Source of the DNA: Gallionellaceae bacterium
GTDB taxonomy: Bacteria > Pseudomonadota > Gammaproteobacteria > Burkholderiales > Gallionellaceae
Length of the DNA: 64,000 nucleotides
Direction of reading: 5' to 3'
Assembly (NCBI GenBank): GCA_019753125.1
Contig: JAIELH010000031.1
Location: 1 to 64,000, forward strand
Part shown: piece after piece, positions 29,162-39,310 of the stretch
Numbering within the stretch: position 1 is the first letter of the stretch
How the letters are laid out: each line of letters opens with the position of its first letter
Notes under the pieces: model-generated
The model's input: the letters and a program-made list of their open reading frames with translations, nothing else
Told to the model about the DNA's origin: nothing
Databases searched by the model: none
Program-made: the position numbers and the translations under genes

Positions 29162-30475
29162 TTAATCGAGCTTGGCAAGGTTGGTATTGCGCAACAGATT
29201 CAGGCGTGCAAGCAAATCGCCTGCCGCCGATTGAAACGCCGTTCTGTTCGCGGCATCTATCGGCATCGCATTGGGTAGCGCGACACGCAACGGATCGCGC
29301 TGCTGTCCATCGACCCGGAATTCGTAGTGCAAATGCGGCCCGGTAGCCAAACCGGTCATGCCGACATAACCGATCACATCACCTTGCGCCACATGCTGGC
29401 CTTGATGCAGTCCCTTGGCATAACGCGATAAATGCCCGTACACGGTGCTGAAGCGCCCTTGGTGGCTGATCGTGACGGCATTGCCGTAGCCGCTTTGGTT
29501 GCCGATCGAAGAGACGATGCCATCGGAGGTCACTTTGACTCTGGTGCCCATCGGAGCCGCAAAATCCACGCCTTTATGGGCGCGCCATGTGTTCAGCACC
29601 GGGTGCAGACGCGAGCCGCTGAAGCCCGAGCTCACGCGCGAGAACTCGATTGGCGAGCGCAGGAACGCCTTGCGCACACTCTTGCCTTCCGGCGTAAAGT
29701 AATCGCCGTGCCGGCCGTTGCCCTGGAAATATACCGCGCGGTAAGCTTGTCCGCGATTGATGAATTCGGCAGCCTGGATACGGCCGGCTTGCACCAGTGC
29801 GCCGTTGCTGTAAGTCATTTCATACACCACGGTGAATTTGTCGCCTTTGCGCAAATCATGATGAAAATCGATGTCTCCGCTGAAAATCTCGGTCAATTGA
29901 TTGGCCGCAGTTTCCGGCAGTTCAGCGGCATCGGTCGCGGCATACAGGCTGGTCTTGATTTCACCGGTACGCACAAACAGGCGTTTCTCCAGTTGCGGGG
30001 CCAACATTCTGGTTTTAAAACCATCGCCCTGTTTTTCAACGACAACCTGTGCGCCGTTTTCACCCGAGTAGCGCAATGCGATAAGTCCGCCGGCGGCATT
30101 GGTTTCGGCTTGCACTTCCTTGCCTGCTGCCAGTTTGCGGAAAGGCAGGGCTTCGCTGGCAGTACGCAAATAGGCGCTGGCTGCCGCATCCTCCACATTC
30201 AGACGGCGCAGCAACTCCGCCACCGTATCGCCGCGTTGTACACGTTCGTTATGCCAGAAACTGGCCGTAGTAGAAGGCACAGGTGCAGCTTCCGGCAACG
30301 CGATTTCTTCGATGGCCATTTTGGCCGTAACCAGGCCAAGATCGCTTTGCGGCACCAGACCGAAAGCGGTGACCACGCCGAGCAACGGCAGTGTGGACAT
30401 CGCGACAAACCAGCGCAATTTTTTTCTATTTTCCGGTGTTTTGCGTTCTTGACCGGGCAGGTTTTGGGTTAACAT
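29162..30475 (-). CDS. M23-family peptidoglycan DD-metalloendopeptidase
   Basis: SRLHPVLNTWRAHKGVDFAAPMGTRVKVTSDGIV...GYGNAVTISHQGRFSTVYGHLS...TGPHLHYEF. Confidence 0.93.
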   Translation of the reverse strand: MLTQNLPGQERKTPENRKKLRWFVAMSTLPLLGVVTAFGLVPQSDLGLVTAKMAIEEIALPEAAPVPSTTASFWHNERVQRGDTVAELLRRLNVEDAAASAYLRTASEALPFRKLAAGKEVQAETNAAGGLIALRYSGENGAQVVVEKQGDGFKTRMLAPQLEKRLFVRTGEIKTSLYAATDAAELPETAANQLTEIFSGDIDFHHDLRKGDKFTVVYEMTYSNGALVQAGRIQAAEFINRGQAYRAVYFQGNGRHGDYFTPEGKSVRKAFLRSPIEFSRVSSGFSGSRLHPVLNTWRAHKGVDFAAPMGTRVKVTSDGIVSSIGNQSGYGNAVTISHQGRFSTVYGHLSRYAKGLHQGQHVAQGDVIGYVGMTGLATGPHLHYEFRVDGQQRDPLRVALPNAMPIDAANRTAFQSAAGDLLARLNLLRNTNLAKLD

Positions 30476-30662
30476 TCGCGCCTCTCTGAGTTGCCTTATT
30501 TGTTATTGGCAACATGTTGCGTTTTTGATTGGCGGGCACTTTAACAGAAATACGCCTTTTCTTGAACAAAAACTGGCAAATAGCCGGTAAAAAAGCGGAT
30601 GGCCGGCGAATCAGCAGGCAAGGGTAAGGCAAGCAATATCTTGCTTTACCGCACATTAACTT

Positions 30663-31892
30663 ATGGCGGCAAATATGACTGAAATGAAACTTGCAGAAAC
30701 GACGCTGGACGCACTGGCGCAAATCAAGCGCGGAGCACACGAACTGCTGCTGGAAGACGAACTGAAACAGAAGTTGGCGCTTGGCCGCCCGCTGCGCATC
30801 AAGGCGGGGTTCGACCCGACTGCGCCGGATCTGCACCTCGGCCACACCGTGCTGCTGAACAAGATGCGCCAGTTGCAGGATATGGGGCACCACGCGCTGT
30901 TTCTGATCGGCGATTTTACCGGCATGATCGGCGACCCCAGCGGCAAAAACACCACCCGCCCGCCGCTGTCGCGTGAGCAAGTGCTCGCAAATGCCCAATC
31001 CTACCGCGACCAAGTGTTCAAGGTGCTCGACCCGGACAAGACCGAGATCGTGTTCAACTCCGCCTGGATGGACAAGTTCAGCGCGGTCGACCTGATCAGG
31101 CTGGCGGCCACGCATACCGTGGCGCAGATGCTGGAGCGCGATGATTTTTCCAAACGCTACAAGAGCAACCAGCCGATTGCGATCCACGAATTCATCTATC
31201 CGCTGGTGCAGGGCTACGACTCGGTGGCCCTCAAGGCGGACATCGAACTGGGTGGCACCGACCAGAAATTCAATCTGCTGATGGGGCGTGAGTTGCAGAA
31301 GCATTATGGGCAACCGCCGCAGTGTGTGCTCACGATGCCGCTGCTGGAAGGGCTGGACGGCGTGAACAAAATGTCGAAGTCGCTGGGCAATTACGTCGGC
31401 ATTAACGAGGATCCGCAGCAGATTTTCGGCAAGTTGATGTCGATTTCCGACGATCTGATGTGGCGTTATCTTGAGCTGCTTTCGTTCGAAAGCTTGGCGA
31501 TCCTCGCCAAATGGCGCGAAGAAGTGACACAAGGCCGCAATCCGCGCGACATCAAGGTGCTGCTCGGGCAAGAGATTGTTGCCCGCTTCCATTCCAGGCA
31601 AGCTGCAGCGGACGCGCTGGCGGAATTCGAAGCGCGCTTCAAGCAAGGCGTGCTGCCGGACGACATGCCGGAAGTCACCGTCGCCAGCGCAGACTGCCAC
31701 ATCGGCATCGCCCAATTGCTCAAGCAAGCCGGCCTGGTTGCCAGCACCTCCGAAGCGATGCGCATGATCGACCAGGGCGGCGTCAAACTCGACGGAGAGA
31801 AGATCGGCGACAGGGCGCTGCAACTCAAGGCTGGCAGTATTGTCATCGCCCAAGTCGGCAAGCGCAAGTTTGCGCGTGTCTGCGTTAGCTGA
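30663..31892 (+). CDS. tyrS: Tyrosyl-tRNA synthetase
   Basis: [52 protein letters not shown]...[14 protein letters not shown]. Confidence 0.97.
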   Translation: MAANMTEMKLAETTLDALAQIKRGAHELLLEDELKQKLALGRPLRIKAGFDPTAPDLHLGHTVLLNKMRQLQDMGHHALFLIGDFTGMIGDPSGKNTTRPPLSREQVLANAQSYRDQVFKVLDPDKTEIVFNSAWMDKFSAVDLIRLAATHTVAQMLERDDFSKRYKSNQPIAIHEFIYPLVQGYDSVALKADIELGGTDQKFNLLMGRELQKHYGQPPQCVLTMPLLEGLDGVNKMSKSLGNYVGINEDPQQIFGKLMSISDDLMWRYLELLSFESLAILAKWREEVTQGRNPRDIKVLLGQEIVARFHSRQAAADALAEFEARFKQGVLPDDMPEVTVASADCHIGIAQLLKQAGLVASTSEAMRMIDQGGVKLDGEKIGDRALQLKAGSIVIAQVGKRKFARVCVS

Positions 31893-31909
31893 CTCGTAAC
31901 AGTTCAGGT

Positions 31910-33523
31910 TTGATGACTGACAAGACACTTTCCGATACCCCGCAACCCGCCGATTTTTGGCGCTCATTGTATTATTTCAACTTGTACCGGCTGGCCTTGG
32001 CAGGCTTGTTGGCATTTCTCGCCGTGGTTTTCGGCGCTTCACTCACGCTGGGTTCGCGCAACTGGAAGTTATTTCTTGCCGCAAGCTTTGTGTATGTGGC
32101 GGCAGCAGCGTCTTCATTTCTTTTCCTGAAGTTGCGCCACCCGCGCTTCAACTGGCAATTGGCCGGTCAGGTAGGCAGCGACATAATCGTTTTGTCCGTG
32201 CTTTCTTATGCCAGCGGCGGAATCCAGAGCAGCCTCGGTTTGCTGTTGCTGGTTTCGCTGGCTGCCGCCGGGATGATCAGCCGCGGCAAGATCACCCTGT
32301 TCTTTGCCGCGCTGGCCAGTATTGCAGCGTTGCTGGAGCATTCTTATGCGGTGTTGTATAGCGATGCTGCGGTGGCGCAATATATCCAGGTCGGTTTGCT
32401 GTGCGTATCCTATTTTGCGGTGGCATGGCTGGCGCATACGTTGGCGAAATATGCCGTGGACAGCCAGAAACTGGCGCAGCGGCGCGGATATGATCTGGTC
32501 AGCCTCTCCGAGGCAAATCGGCTGGTGATGCGCGACATGCAGGATGGCGTGCTGGTGGTAGATGAACAAGGCATGATCATGCAAATGAATCCCGGCGCCG
32601 AGCGGTTGCTGCGTAAAAGCATTAGCCCGGGGAGTGCCTTGTCGGACAACTTTCCGATATTGTTCGGGCAATATGCGATGTGGAAACAGACCGGGGATGC
32701 AAGCCGGGATACGTTGCAACTGGGAGCGGGAGCGCAGATCAGATTGCGCTTTGTCCCGATCGGGCGTGATACGGTGCGCGGTGCGGTGATTTTTCTCGAA
32801 GACATGCAGCGGGTACAGGCCGAGGCGCAGCAAATCAAGCTGGCCGCGCTGGGGAGGTTGACCGCGAACATCGCTCACGAGGTGCGCAACCCGTTGTCGG
32901 CAATCAGCTATGCTACAGAGTTGTTGCAGGAAGAGCAGGGCGATGCCAGACAGCAGCGGATGTTGAAGATTGTGCTGGACAACACGCAACGCATCAATCA
33001 AATCGTGCAAGATGTGATGCAATTGAACCGGCGTGACCGCGCGCAGCCGGAGATGCTGGAATTGGGCGCGGTGCTGCAAACCTTTGTCGAAGAATTTGAG
33101 CTGGCGGAGCATATTGAACCAGGTGTAATGGTATTGTCCTGCGTGCCGGATACCGCGATTTCATTTGATCGCTGCCACTTGCGCCAGGTGCTGTGGAATT
33201 TGTGCGGCAATGCGTTGCGTCACGGCCGCAAATTGCCGGGCAGCCTGAGATTGATGATGAGTGTCGTGAATAACCGGGTGATATTGGCGGTACAGGATGA
33301 TGGCCCTGGCGTTGCTGCCGAGCAACAGGGTAAATTGTTCGAGCCTTTTTTTACGACGGCGGTTGACGGCACGGGCTTGGGTCTATATATCGCCAGGGAA
33401 TTATGCGAGGCGAATGGCGCATCGCTGGAATACCATGCGGTTGAGGGGCAGGCCGGTGCGTGCTTTCATGTCACGTTTGGGGAAATAGATAGAAGTGGCG
33501 GAGGGTATGGGTATGGCGGATAA
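31910..33523 (+). CDS. pilS: PilS-like sensor histidine kinase
   Basis: N-terminal TM bundle, PAS-like region, H-box TANIAHEVRNPLSAISYATELL; immediately upstream of an NtrC-type regulator. Confidence 0.75.
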   Translation: MMTDKTLSDTPQPADFWRSLYYFNLYRLALAGLLAFLAVVFGASLTLGSRNWKLFLAASFVYVAAAASSFLFLKLRHPRFNWQLAGQVGSDIIVLSVLSYASGGIQSSLGLLLLVSLAAAGMISRGKITLFFAALASIAALLEHSYAVLYSDAAVAQYIQVGLLCVSYFAVAWLAHTLAKYAVDSQKLAQRRGYDLVSLSEANRLVMRDMQDGVLVVDEQGMIMQMNPGAERLLRKSISPGSALSDNFPILFGQYAMWKQTGDASRDTLQLGAGAQIRLRFVPIGRDTVRGAVIFLEDMQRVQAEAQQIKLAALGRLTANIAHEVRNPLSAISYATELLQEEQGDARQQRMLKIVLDNTQRINQIVQDVMQLNRRDRAQPEMLELGAVLQTFVEEFELAEHIEPGVMVLSCVPDTAISFDRCHLRQVLWNLCGNALRHGRKLPGSLRLMMSVVNNRVILAVQDDGPGVAAEQQGKLFEPFFTTAVDGTGLGLYIARELCEANGASLEYHAVEGQAGACFHVTFGEIDRSGGGYGYGG

Positions 33524-34874
33524 CTGCCAGGCAAAAAACGCCAGCGTACTGCTGGTGGACGATGAAGCGGACATTCTTGAGATGCTGGAAATGGCATTGC
33601 TGAAAATGGGGCTGAAAGTGGACAAGGCGAGCAATGTGCGTGAGGCTTTGGAAAAACTGGCAGCGCGTCGCTATAACTTGTGCCTGACCGATATGCGGAT
33701 GCCGGATGGCAATGGTTTGCAGATCGTGCAGCATATATCCAAAGGTAACCTGGATGTGCCGGTGGCGGTGATCACCGCGCATGGCAATATGGAGAACGCC
33801 GTTACTGCGCTCAAGGCGGGCGCATTCGATTATCTGGCCAAGCCGGTTTCGCTGGATCAGTTGCGCGCGCTGGTGAAATCCGCGCTAAAACTGCCGCAGG
33901 CGGTTATGCAGGACGGCAAGATGTTGCTCGGGCATTCGCCGGCGCTGCAAAAGGTGCGCGACCTGATCAAGCGTGTGGCGCGCAGCCAGGCGCCGGTGCA
34001 TCTCAGCGGCGAATCGGGCAGCGGCAAGGAACTGGCGGCACGCCTCATCGTGCAAAGCGGCTCGCGGCACGACCAGCCATTCATTGCGGTGAACTGCGGG
34101 GCGATTCCGGGAACATTGATGGAGAACGAATTTTTCGGCTATAAAAAAGGCGCGTTTACCGGGGCCGACAAGGATCGGGACGGCTTTTTCCAGGCGGCGC
34201 ACGGCGGGACTTTGTTTCTGGATGAGGTGGCCGATTTGCCGCTGGATATGCAGGTCAAATTATTGCGCGCGATACAGGAGAGGCGTGTGCGCAAGATTGG
34301 CGCTACCGGCGAAGAGCCGGTGGATGTGCGCATCATCAGCGCGACGCATCATGACCTGGCCGAATGTGTGCGGCAAGGCAAATTCCGCCAGGATCTTTAT
34401 TACCGCCTGAATGTAATTCAGATCCAGATGCCCGCCTTGCGCGAAATGCGCGAGGACATAGCGGAAATTGCGCAGCGGATATTGGAGCGTTTGCGCGGCG
34501 CAGAGGATGTGCATTTTTCCGAAACAGCCTTGCATGCGCTGCAAGGTTACAGCTTTCCGGGCAATGTGCGCGAGCTGGAAAATATCATTGAAAGAGCCTT
34601 GGCGCTGTGCCTTGGTGGGGTGATCGAAGAACAGGATTTGTTGCTGATGCCCGTGGAACATAACCAGGGCGATAACACGGCGCTCGGCAACAAGTGCCCG
34701 CTACCTGAATATCTGGATCGTGTTGAGAAGCAGGCTTTGCTTGAGGCGCTGGAGCAGACCGGTTTCAATCGTACCGCAGCCGCCAAGCTGTTGGGGTTGA
34801 CGTTCCGCACCATGCGTTACCGGATGGAGCGGCTCGGCATCAAAGACGCGGGCGGCGCCAACGATGCGGATTGA
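33495..34874 (+). CDS. pilR: PilR-like sigma54-dependent response regulator
   Basis: Receiver LLVDDEADILEML, AAA+ GESGSGKE and GAFTGADKD, C-terminal Fis-type HTH. Confidence 0.82.
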   Translation: MAEGMGMADNCQAKNASVLLVDDEADILEMLEMALLKMGLKVDKASNVREALEKLAARRYNLCLTDMRMPDGNGLQIVQHISKGNLDVPVAVITAHGNMENAVTALKAGAFDYLAKPVSLDQLRALVKSALKLPQAVMQDGKMLLGHSPALQKVRDLIKRVARSQAPVHLSGESGSGKELAARLIVQSGSRHDQPFIAVNCGAIPGTLMENEFFGYKKGAFTGADKDRDGFFQAAHGGTLFLDEVADLPLDMQVKLLRAIQERRVRKIGATGEEPVDVRIISATHHDLAECVRQGKFRQDLYYRLNVIQIQMPALREMREDIAEIAQRILERLRGAEDVHFSETALHALQGYSFPGNVRELENIIERALALCLGGVIEEQDLLLMPVEHNQGDNTALGNKCPLPEYLDRVEKQALLEALEQTGFNRTAAAKLLGLTFRTMRYRMERLGIKDAGGANDAD

Positions 34875-35403
34875 TGCGCAAGGGTTGCTGGCCGACAGCG
34901 AATATATTTCATCGCCGAATTGCGACGAACGCCCTTCAGGCAAAATCGAATTATTGGTAATCCACAACATCAGCTTGCCGCCAGGCGAGTTTGGCGGTGA
35001 CGGGATCATGCGCCTGTTCACCAATACGCTGGACGTAACGGCACACCCTTATTATCAAACCATTGCAGCGTTGAAAGTGTCCGCGCACTTTTTGTTGTGC
35101 CGCGATGGGCGCATTATCCAGTTTGTGCCATGCCTGAAACGGGCGTGGCATGCCGGAGAGTCTTGCTGGCAGGGCATGCCGAGGTGCAACGATTTTTCGC
35201 TGGGTATCGAGTTGGAGGGCAGCGATGACATGCCGTTTACCGATGCGCAATACGTTGCGCTCAACCATTTGACCATCGCGCTGCGCGCAACTTATCCGAT
35301 ACGCGGTATCGCCGGGCACAGCGATATCGCATTCGGGCGCAAGACTGATCCAGGGCATTGTTTTGACTGGACACGTTATCTTGTTGGGCTGTGCAAAACA
35401 TAG
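34864..35403 (+). CDS. ampD: 1,6-anhydro-N-acetylmuramyl-L-alanine amidase
   Basis: LLVIHNISLPPGEFGG...FLLCRDGRIIQFVPCLKRAWHAGES...IAGHSDIAFGRKTDPGHCFDW. Confidence 0.96.
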   Translation: MRIDAQGLLADSEYISSPNCDERPSGKIELLVIHNISLPPGEFGGDGIMRLFTNTLDVTAHPYYQTIAALKVSAHFLLCRDGRIIQFVPCLKRAWHAGESCWQGMPRCNDFSLGIELEGSDDMPFTDAQYVALNHLTIALRATYPIRGIAGHSDIAFGRKTDPGHCFDWTRYLVGLCKT

Positions 35404-35952
35404 GCGCGAAGCCGGATGGCGCTATAAAGCATATATAACAAAATGTAAAAATAAGGCCTGCGTTATGCCGGATCTGTGTGCGGAATATTGTACTCATATC
35501 AATGAATTGGCATGGATATCCCGTCCTTTTTGCAACTTGAAATGCATTTGTTGTCCACTAGAATTAGTCTCATTGTTTAATGAGATTGCTAAATATAGTG
35601 GTTTCAGGCTTTGAAGTAAGTTGATTATCAGGTGTGTTGTAGTTGTGTGCAAACGCAAATAGCGCTCAACAGTTTTGATGCAGGTTGGCGATTTTGTCGT
35701 AAAGGTTTGGATGTTGTTTTCGCTCGGGTGATTCCGCCGTTTTATTGACTATGCATTCGTTGTCGTGAATAGTGGGAAACCTGCTTCAGGATTTAACCCG
35801 TGTCAGTGGATGTTGACTGTGGCACGTTGCTTTGGAGTTTGCCAAGCTTAAGGAAGGGCTTTGGTTGGCGCCTAATGTTTGTGGTGCTGATTGAGGGTGT
35901 AGTGGCAGGCGTTGTATTTTGTTAACTTTCTCATTATCGTAAGGAGATCGAA

Positions 35953-36429
35953 ATGGTAGCAGCAAAAAAACCAGCAGCTAAGAAGCCGGCAGCCAAGAAG
36001 GTCGCAGCCAAGAAACCGGCAGCCAAGAAGGTCGCGGCCAAGAAACCGGCAGCCAAGAAGGTCGCGGCCAAGAAACCAGCGGCCAAGAAGGTTGCGGCCA
36101 AGAAACCGGTAGCCAAGAAGGTCGCGGCCAAGAAGCCGGCGGCCAAGAAGGTTGCAGCCAAAAAACCGGTAGCCAAGAAGCCGGTAGCCAAGAAGGTCGC
36201 GGCCAAGAAGGTTGCAGCCAAGAAGGTTGCAGCCAAGAAGGTTGCAGCCAAGAAACCGGTAGCCAAGAAGGTTGCAGCCAAGAAGCCAGCTCCTGCTAAA
36301 AAAGTAGCTGAGGTTAAACCGGCGATGCCTGTGGCTGCTCCCAAGCCGGTGGCTCCTGTATCTTCGGCTCCAGTACGTCCGGCAGCAACATGGCCTTTTG
36401 TTACACCGGGGATCGGTAAGCCAAGCTAG
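35953..36429 (+). CDS. Histone H1-like lysine/alanine-rich repeat protein
   Basis: About 23 KK(P/V)(A/V)A-type pentads: [17 protein letters not shown]... Confidence 0.85.
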   Translation: MVAAKKPAAKKPAAKKVAAKKPAAKKVAAKKPAAKKVAAKKPAAKKVAAKKPVAKKVAAKKPAAKKVAAKKPVAKKPVAKKVAAKKVAAKKVAAKKVAAKKPVAKKVAAKKPAPAKKVAEVKPAMPVAAPKPVAPVSSAPVRPAATWPFVTPGIGKPS

Positions 36430-36918
36430 GCGATGCGCGGGTTGTGGCGATAGCGCCACGACACGGTAAGGCGCGGGCATCTATGGGGGGCGCTGCCTTT
36501 GAGTGGTTGTCTCCGTAGGTGTGCTTGCAGGGTGGCGGGTTACGTGCCTTTTTGGCGTATTGCCGATTCAGTCAGGTGGCTTGCCGGATTGTTTGACGGC
36601 CTTGTTGAGTGGCCATTATGTGCGCTTTGGGGTGCATCGATGAGCCACGCGTCTTTTTGTTTCGTCAGTCTTGTCGCTGGCGCGGGTTGTTGCCATTGTT
36701 GCCATTGTTGCAGCCAGAAGGCTCGCGACTGTTTTGTGCATGCTGTTTGTGGTTGCGCAAGGCAGGGGCTATGCGCTTCAAGATGGTTTCTGATTTGAGG
36801 TAGGTGAGGCACACCGGAGCGATCATCGCTGCTTTCCGGCAATGATCGTCTATGATATGAGCGGGCTGCGAGTTTCATCTTTCGGTGAATTTGCTTGCCA
36901 CTGCTACCGGGCTAGACA

Positions 36919-38241
36919 ATGAGTTTTTATTGCGCCGAATTGCCTTACCAATCCGATGCTTCGTATTACTGCGCCGCACTGGTCAAGCTGCCGTGGGCGG
37001 TGTGGTTGGACAGCGGCGGCTTGGCGCGTTACGATATTCTTACGGCTGCGCCACAGCGCACTATCGTGCTGGATGGCAAGAAGGCGTGCGACGACCCGTT
37101 CGAACTGTTATGCGGCGAGTTGGGTGCGCAGATTGCTGCCGTGGATGGCGTGCCGTTTGCTGGCGGGGCACTGGGTTACTGGAGCTATGATCTCGCGCGG
37201 CGCATGATGGCTTTGCCGGATGTGGCGCAGGATGCCGAGCAACTGCCGGATATGGCAGTCGGCATCTACGACTGGGCACTGGTGCTGGATCATCAACATC
37301 ACACCGCACGTTTGGTGTCTCATCAGCGCTTCGCCGAAACAGCGCAATTGCTGCCGCAAATATTGCAGCGTTTGCAAAGCACGCAAGCACTTCCCCGCGA
37401 TGATTTTCGTGTGAACGGAGAGGTTGCGGCCAACTTCACAACGCGCAGCTATACGGCTGCTTTTGAAGCGGTGCAAAACTATTTGCGCGCGGGCGATTGC
37501 TATCAGGTCAACCTTGCGCAACGCTTCAGCGCGCCTGCCAGTGGTGATGCTTTTGGTGCCTATCTCAAATTGCGCCAACTCAGCCCTGCCCCGTATTCCG
37601 CCTTTTTAAATTTTCCGCAAGTGCAGATACTGTGCACTTCGCCGGAATGTTTTCTCAGTGTGCGTAACCACAGTGTGGAGACCAAGCCGATCAAGGGCAC
37701 ACGCTCACGCAGCAGCGATATAGTGCGCGACCGCCAACTGGCCGACGAGTTGCGCCTGCATCCCAAGGACCGTGCCGAAAATCTGATGATCGTCGATCTG
37801 CTGCGCAATGATCTCGGCAAGAGTTGTGTGCCCGGATCGGTGCGAGTATCCAGGATGTTCGAGGTGGAGAGTTACGCAAATGTGCATCATCTGGTCAGCA
37901 CGGTGGAGGGTGAGCTGGTACAGGGGCGAGATGCGCTGGACGTGCTGCGCGACTGTTTTCCCGGCGGTTCGGTCACCGGCGCGCCCAAGTTGCGCGCCAT
38001 GCAGATCATTGAGCAACTCGAGCCGCAGCGGCGTGGCGTGTATTGCGGCACCATCGGCTACGTTGGTTTCGACGGCAACCTGGACAGCAATATCGCTATC
38101 CGCACTCTGGTGTATTCCGGAGGAACTATTCGCTGTTGGGCGGGCGGCGGCATCGTCGCCGATTCGCAATGCGCTGCGGAATATCAGGAAACGCTGGACA
38201 AGGCCTCGGCGATGCTCGAGTTGATGCGTCTATACGCGTGA
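36919..38241 (+). CDS. pabB: Aminodeoxychorismate synthase component I
   Basis: FSAYLNFPQVQILCTSPECFLSVRNHSVETKPIKGTRSR-type region, GSVTGAPKLRAMQIIEQLEPQRRGVYCGTIGYV. Confidence 0.93.
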   Translation: MSFYCAELPYQSDASYYCAALVKLPWAVWLDSGGLARYDILTAAPQRTIVLDGKKACDDPFELLCGELGAQIAAVDGVPFAGGALGYWSYDLARRMMALPDVAQDAEQLPDMAVGIYDWALVLDHQHHTARLVSHQRFAETAQLLPQILQRLQSTQALPRDDFRVNGEVAANFTTRSYTAAFEAVQNYLRAGDCYQVNLAQRFSAPASGDAFGAYLKLRQLSPAPYSAFLNFPQVQILCTSPECFLSVRNHSVETKPIKGTRSRSSDIVRDRQLADELRLHPKDRAENLMIVDLLRNDLGKSCVPGSVRVSRMFEVESYANVHHLVSTVEGELVQGRDALDVLRDCFPGGSVTGAPKLRAMQIIEQLEPQRRGVYCGTIGYVGFDGNLDSNIAIRTLVYSGGTIRCWAGGGIVADSQCAAEYQETLDKASAMLELMRLYA

Positions 38242-38634
38242 AATCTGAGCAACATCATCATAACGATCAAACCCAGAAGAAGTGTTCGGCCGCAGAGAAC
38301 ACAGAGATCACATGGGGGAAACAAGCGGTTGTAACAGCAAATATACTCACTTTTTGGGTAAGCCAGAACAGCACCGTAATAGCACGGTGGAGTTTCACCT
38401 GATTTATCAACTTCAATATATTGCAAAGAGTACCCTCAATACGGTCCAGATATACCATTCGCAGCCGCATCCTTGCGCTGATAGAGTGCTGAACCGGCTG
38501 CAAACCGGATAGGTTGTTGTATAGTGTTGCCGAAAGTCAGAGAACCATTGCCTCCTTAAGCCCGCTCTGTGTCTGGATCCGATCATGGCTGGACTTATCT
38601 CTCACTGTTCCGAAAAATGTCAAAGAGGTTTGTT

Positions 38635-39246
38635 ATGAACAACAGGATCCAGCAGATTCTAGGCCAGATAGCCGCTCTCGAAAACGAATTGCATGCGGTC
38701 ATCGAACAGCAAGAGGGGCGGCTGCGTTACCAGATCGAAGGCAAGTACGTCACGTTCGAGCATGCCATCAAGGAGGCGCACCTCAAGGTCAAAATGGGCG
38801 TATTCCGCTGGCTCACGACGGTTCGCCCGCAGAATTTCCTGACGATGCCGATCATCTACGGCATGATCGTACCGCTGGTGTTGTTCGATCTGGTCGTTAC
38901 TCTCTATCAGGCGATCTGCTTTCCGATTTACCGGATTGCAAAGGCCAGCCGCGCCAACTACATCGTGATGGATCACCAGCATCTGGCCTACCTGAATATC
39001 ATCGAAAAAGTGCACTGCATGTATTGTTCATATGCCGTCGGTCTGCTGGGCTACGCACAGGAAATCACGGCGCGCACCGAGCAATACTTCTGCCCGATCA
39101 AACATGCGCGCAAAATCCTCAATGAGAATTCGCGCTATAAACATTTTCTGGAATATGGCGACGCCGATAATCTGCATCAGCGGGTTGAAGAATTCCGTGC
39201 CGCCCTCGCCGATGAAGATGCGAACAAAGCGGCCGATCAGCCCTGA
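38635..39246 (+). CDS. Conserved hypothetical protein with one hydrophobic segment
   Basis: MNNRIQQILGQIAALENELHAVIEQQEGRLRYQIEGKYVTFEHAIKEAHLKVKMGVFRWL. Confidence 0.65.
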   Translation: MNNRIQQILGQIAALENELHAVIEQQEGRLRYQIEGKYVTFEHAIKEAHLKVKMGVFRWLTTVRPQNFLTMPIIYGMIVPLVLFDLVVTLYQAICFPIYRIAKASRANYIVMDHQHLAYLNIIEKVHCMYCSYAVGLLGYAQEITARTEQYFCPIKHARKILNENSRYKHFLEYGDADNLHQRVEEFRAALADEDANKAADQP

Positions 39247-39310
39247 ACCAATATTTGCAATGCCCCCGTACCTGAGCATTGCCGGAGAAACATATTCCTG
39301 ACTGGATATC

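Noticed and set aside
30426-31967. 513-aa minus-strand ORF
   Set aside because: Antisense to tyrS; composition typical of a GC-driven shadow frame.
35953-36290. Possible CRISPR-like or satellite array
   Set aside because: Repeats are contiguous in-frame codons with no spacers.
35934-36344. 136-aa minus-strand repeat ORF (FLAATFLA...)
   Set aside because: Reverse-strand reading of the histone H1-like lysine repeat.
36697-36718. Micro-repeat ttgccattgttgccattgttg
   Set aside because: Short low-complexity string with no supporting structure or function.
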